From: a virus
DNA length: 21,735 nucleotides
Strand: one strand, 5' to 3'
Virus record (IMG/VR): IMGVR_UViG_3300032265_000605
Location: 1-21,735 of that record
Below the pieces are notes generated by a model. The model was not told the DNA's origin and did no database searches. It worked only from the letters and a program-made list of their open reading frames with translations. Both the position numbers and the translations under genes were made by a program. Each line of letters opens with the position of its first letter. Within the stretch, counting starts at the first letter, position 1. Shown in pieces: positions 21,311-21,735 of the stretch.

Positions 21311-21337
21311 AATGCACTCTTAAAGTGCATTTTTTTT
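21309..21337 (+). terminator. rho-independent terminator
   Basis: A perfect inverted repeat AATGCACT / AGTGCATT (21311-21318 and 21324-21331) with a five-base loop CTTAA is followed by a T-run to 21337. It lies directly at the stop of the 76-residue gene and closes the cassette that begins with the promoter at 20685. Confidence 0.9.
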
Positions 21338-21360
21338 GGGCTATTTTTCACTGATTTTGG

Positions 21361-21389
21361 TTGACTTTTTGGTAAAATGACTGTATAAT
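21361..21389 (+). promoter_or_regulatory. sigma-70-type promoter after the terminator
   Basis: TTGACT (21361-21366), a 17-base spacer and TATAAT (21384-21389) start a new transcription unit 24 bases after the terminator. GTATAATGTTTACAT (21383-21397) is identical to the block at 16324-16338. Confidence 0.85.
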
Positions 21390-21420
21390 GTTTACATACA
21401 ATAAGAAAACGGAGCAATAA

Positions 21421-21708
21421 ATGACAACAAAAACAACAGATTTACAGTGGGAAATTCAAGCCTACGGTATGACAAAAGCAGAGTTAAACCGTATGGTAAA
21501 AACGCAGGCTTTTCCGGGGCAAGAACTTATGTTTGCCGCAGGTATGTTAAGTGATGCCCAACAGGTTTTAGACCCGGAGTTTAATGCTGATGGTTGGGTT
21601 AGTCCTGAAACTGCTAACCAAGCACGTCAATATATCAACTGTGCCAAGGCTATCATGTTTGATGTCATGGACCCATCACGCCGTAAGGCAATGAAGGAGA
21701 CTGTATAA
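21421..21708 (+). CDS. small protein of unknown function
   Basis: A 95-residue, mainly helical protein: LQWEIQAYGMTKAELNRMVK, FPGQELMFAAGMLSDAQQVL, and a C-terminal helix with ARQYINCAKAIMFDVMD. ACGGAGCAATAA precedes the ATG. It is first in the unit driven by the promoter at 21361 and overlaps the next start codon (TAATG). The gene starts right after a strong promoter, as early phage genes often do. No domain is recognised. Confidence 0.65.
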   Translation: MTTKTTDLQWEIQAYGMTKAELNRMVKTQAFPGQELMFAAGMLSDAQQVLDPEFNADGWVSPETANQARQYINCAKAIMFDVMDPSRRKAMKETV

Positions 21709-21735
21709 TGTTAGAACAACTAGATCAACTGTTAG
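21708..21735 (+). CDS. start of a further gene, cut by the window end
   Basis: ATG at 21708 overlaps the previous TAA and is preceded by AAGGAGA (21694-21700). The nine codons present read MLEQLDQLL. Too short to identify. Confidence 0.5.

Noticed and set aside
21700-21712. TATAATG near the window end as another promoter
   Set aside because: There is no -35 box 17 bases upstream; the sequence is the TAATG stop-start overlap of two genes.
1-21735. tRNA genes, CRISPR arrays, insertion sequences, integrase or attachment sites
   Set aside because: No cloverleaf-like segment, spaced repeats, transposase or recombinase was seen by reading; a computed tRNA scan was not possible.

Overview
The window looks like part of the genome of a T4-like tailed phage (myovirus), most likely of aquatic or marine origin. 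It carries a T4 gp43-type family B DNA polymerase, a gp45-like sliding clamp, a T4 RNase H-type flap nuclease, a DnaQ-type exonuclease and a class Ia ribonucleotide reductase small subunit (nrdB). Genes are tightly packed, AT-rich and almost all on the + strand. Stop and start codons overlap as ATGA, TTGA or TAATG at nearly every boundary, and TTG and GTG starts are common. No tRNA, rRNA, CRISPR array, integrase, transposase or IS end was seen, and there is no gene-free stretch over 300 bases. The host cannot be named from this sequence.

Layout. (1) 1-2191: an nrdB fragment on the - strand meets a 5'-truncated polymerase on the + strand at about 417-430. Both genes lose their N-termini at the same point, so this is either a rearrangement or an assembly/amplification chimera. 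(2) 2188-4611: a methyltransferase-like protein, the sliding clamp and a sulfotransferase-like protein. (3) 4601-9315: a DpdA-type transglycosylase, a radical SAM protein, two small conserved genes, a PD-(D/E)XK nuclease-like protein and a QueF-like T-fold enzyme. (4) 9312-10950: a glycosyltransferase and a very short DegT-type aminotransferase. (5) 11024-15657: GTP cyclohydrolase I (folE), small genes, a phosphoribosyltransferase, a QueE-type radical SAM enzyme, SAM synthetase (metK) and a conserved small protein. (6) 15654-17916: an SGNH-like protein and the two nucleases. (7) 17930-20668: queD plus small conserved or membrane genes. (8) 20685-21337: a self-contained promoter-to-terminator cassette with a secreted Gly/His-rich protein. 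(9) 21361-end: a new promoter and transcription unit.

The main functional theme is 7-deazaguanine. FolE makes dihydroneopterin triphosphate from GTP, QueD makes 6-carboxytetrahydropterin, QueE makes 7-carboxy-7-deazaguanine, and DpdA-family enzymes exchange guanine in DNA for a 7-deazaguanine base. The QueF-like protein (Cys-X6-Asp pair) could reduce or further alter the base, and MetK could supply SAM for the radical SAM enzymes. A recognisable QueC is absent, so the base actually inserted is open (CDG, preQ0 supplied by the host, or a derivative). The family functions are established knowledge; joining them into one DNA-modification route, and adding the nuclease, the second radical SAM enzyme and the sulfotransferase to it, is inference.

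Transcription appears to use host-type sigma-70 promoters. Six intergenic or gene-end sites have -35/-10 boxes with exactly 17-base spacers. Two of them share a 13-base element inside the spacer, and two share a 15-base block that spans the -10 box and the start site.
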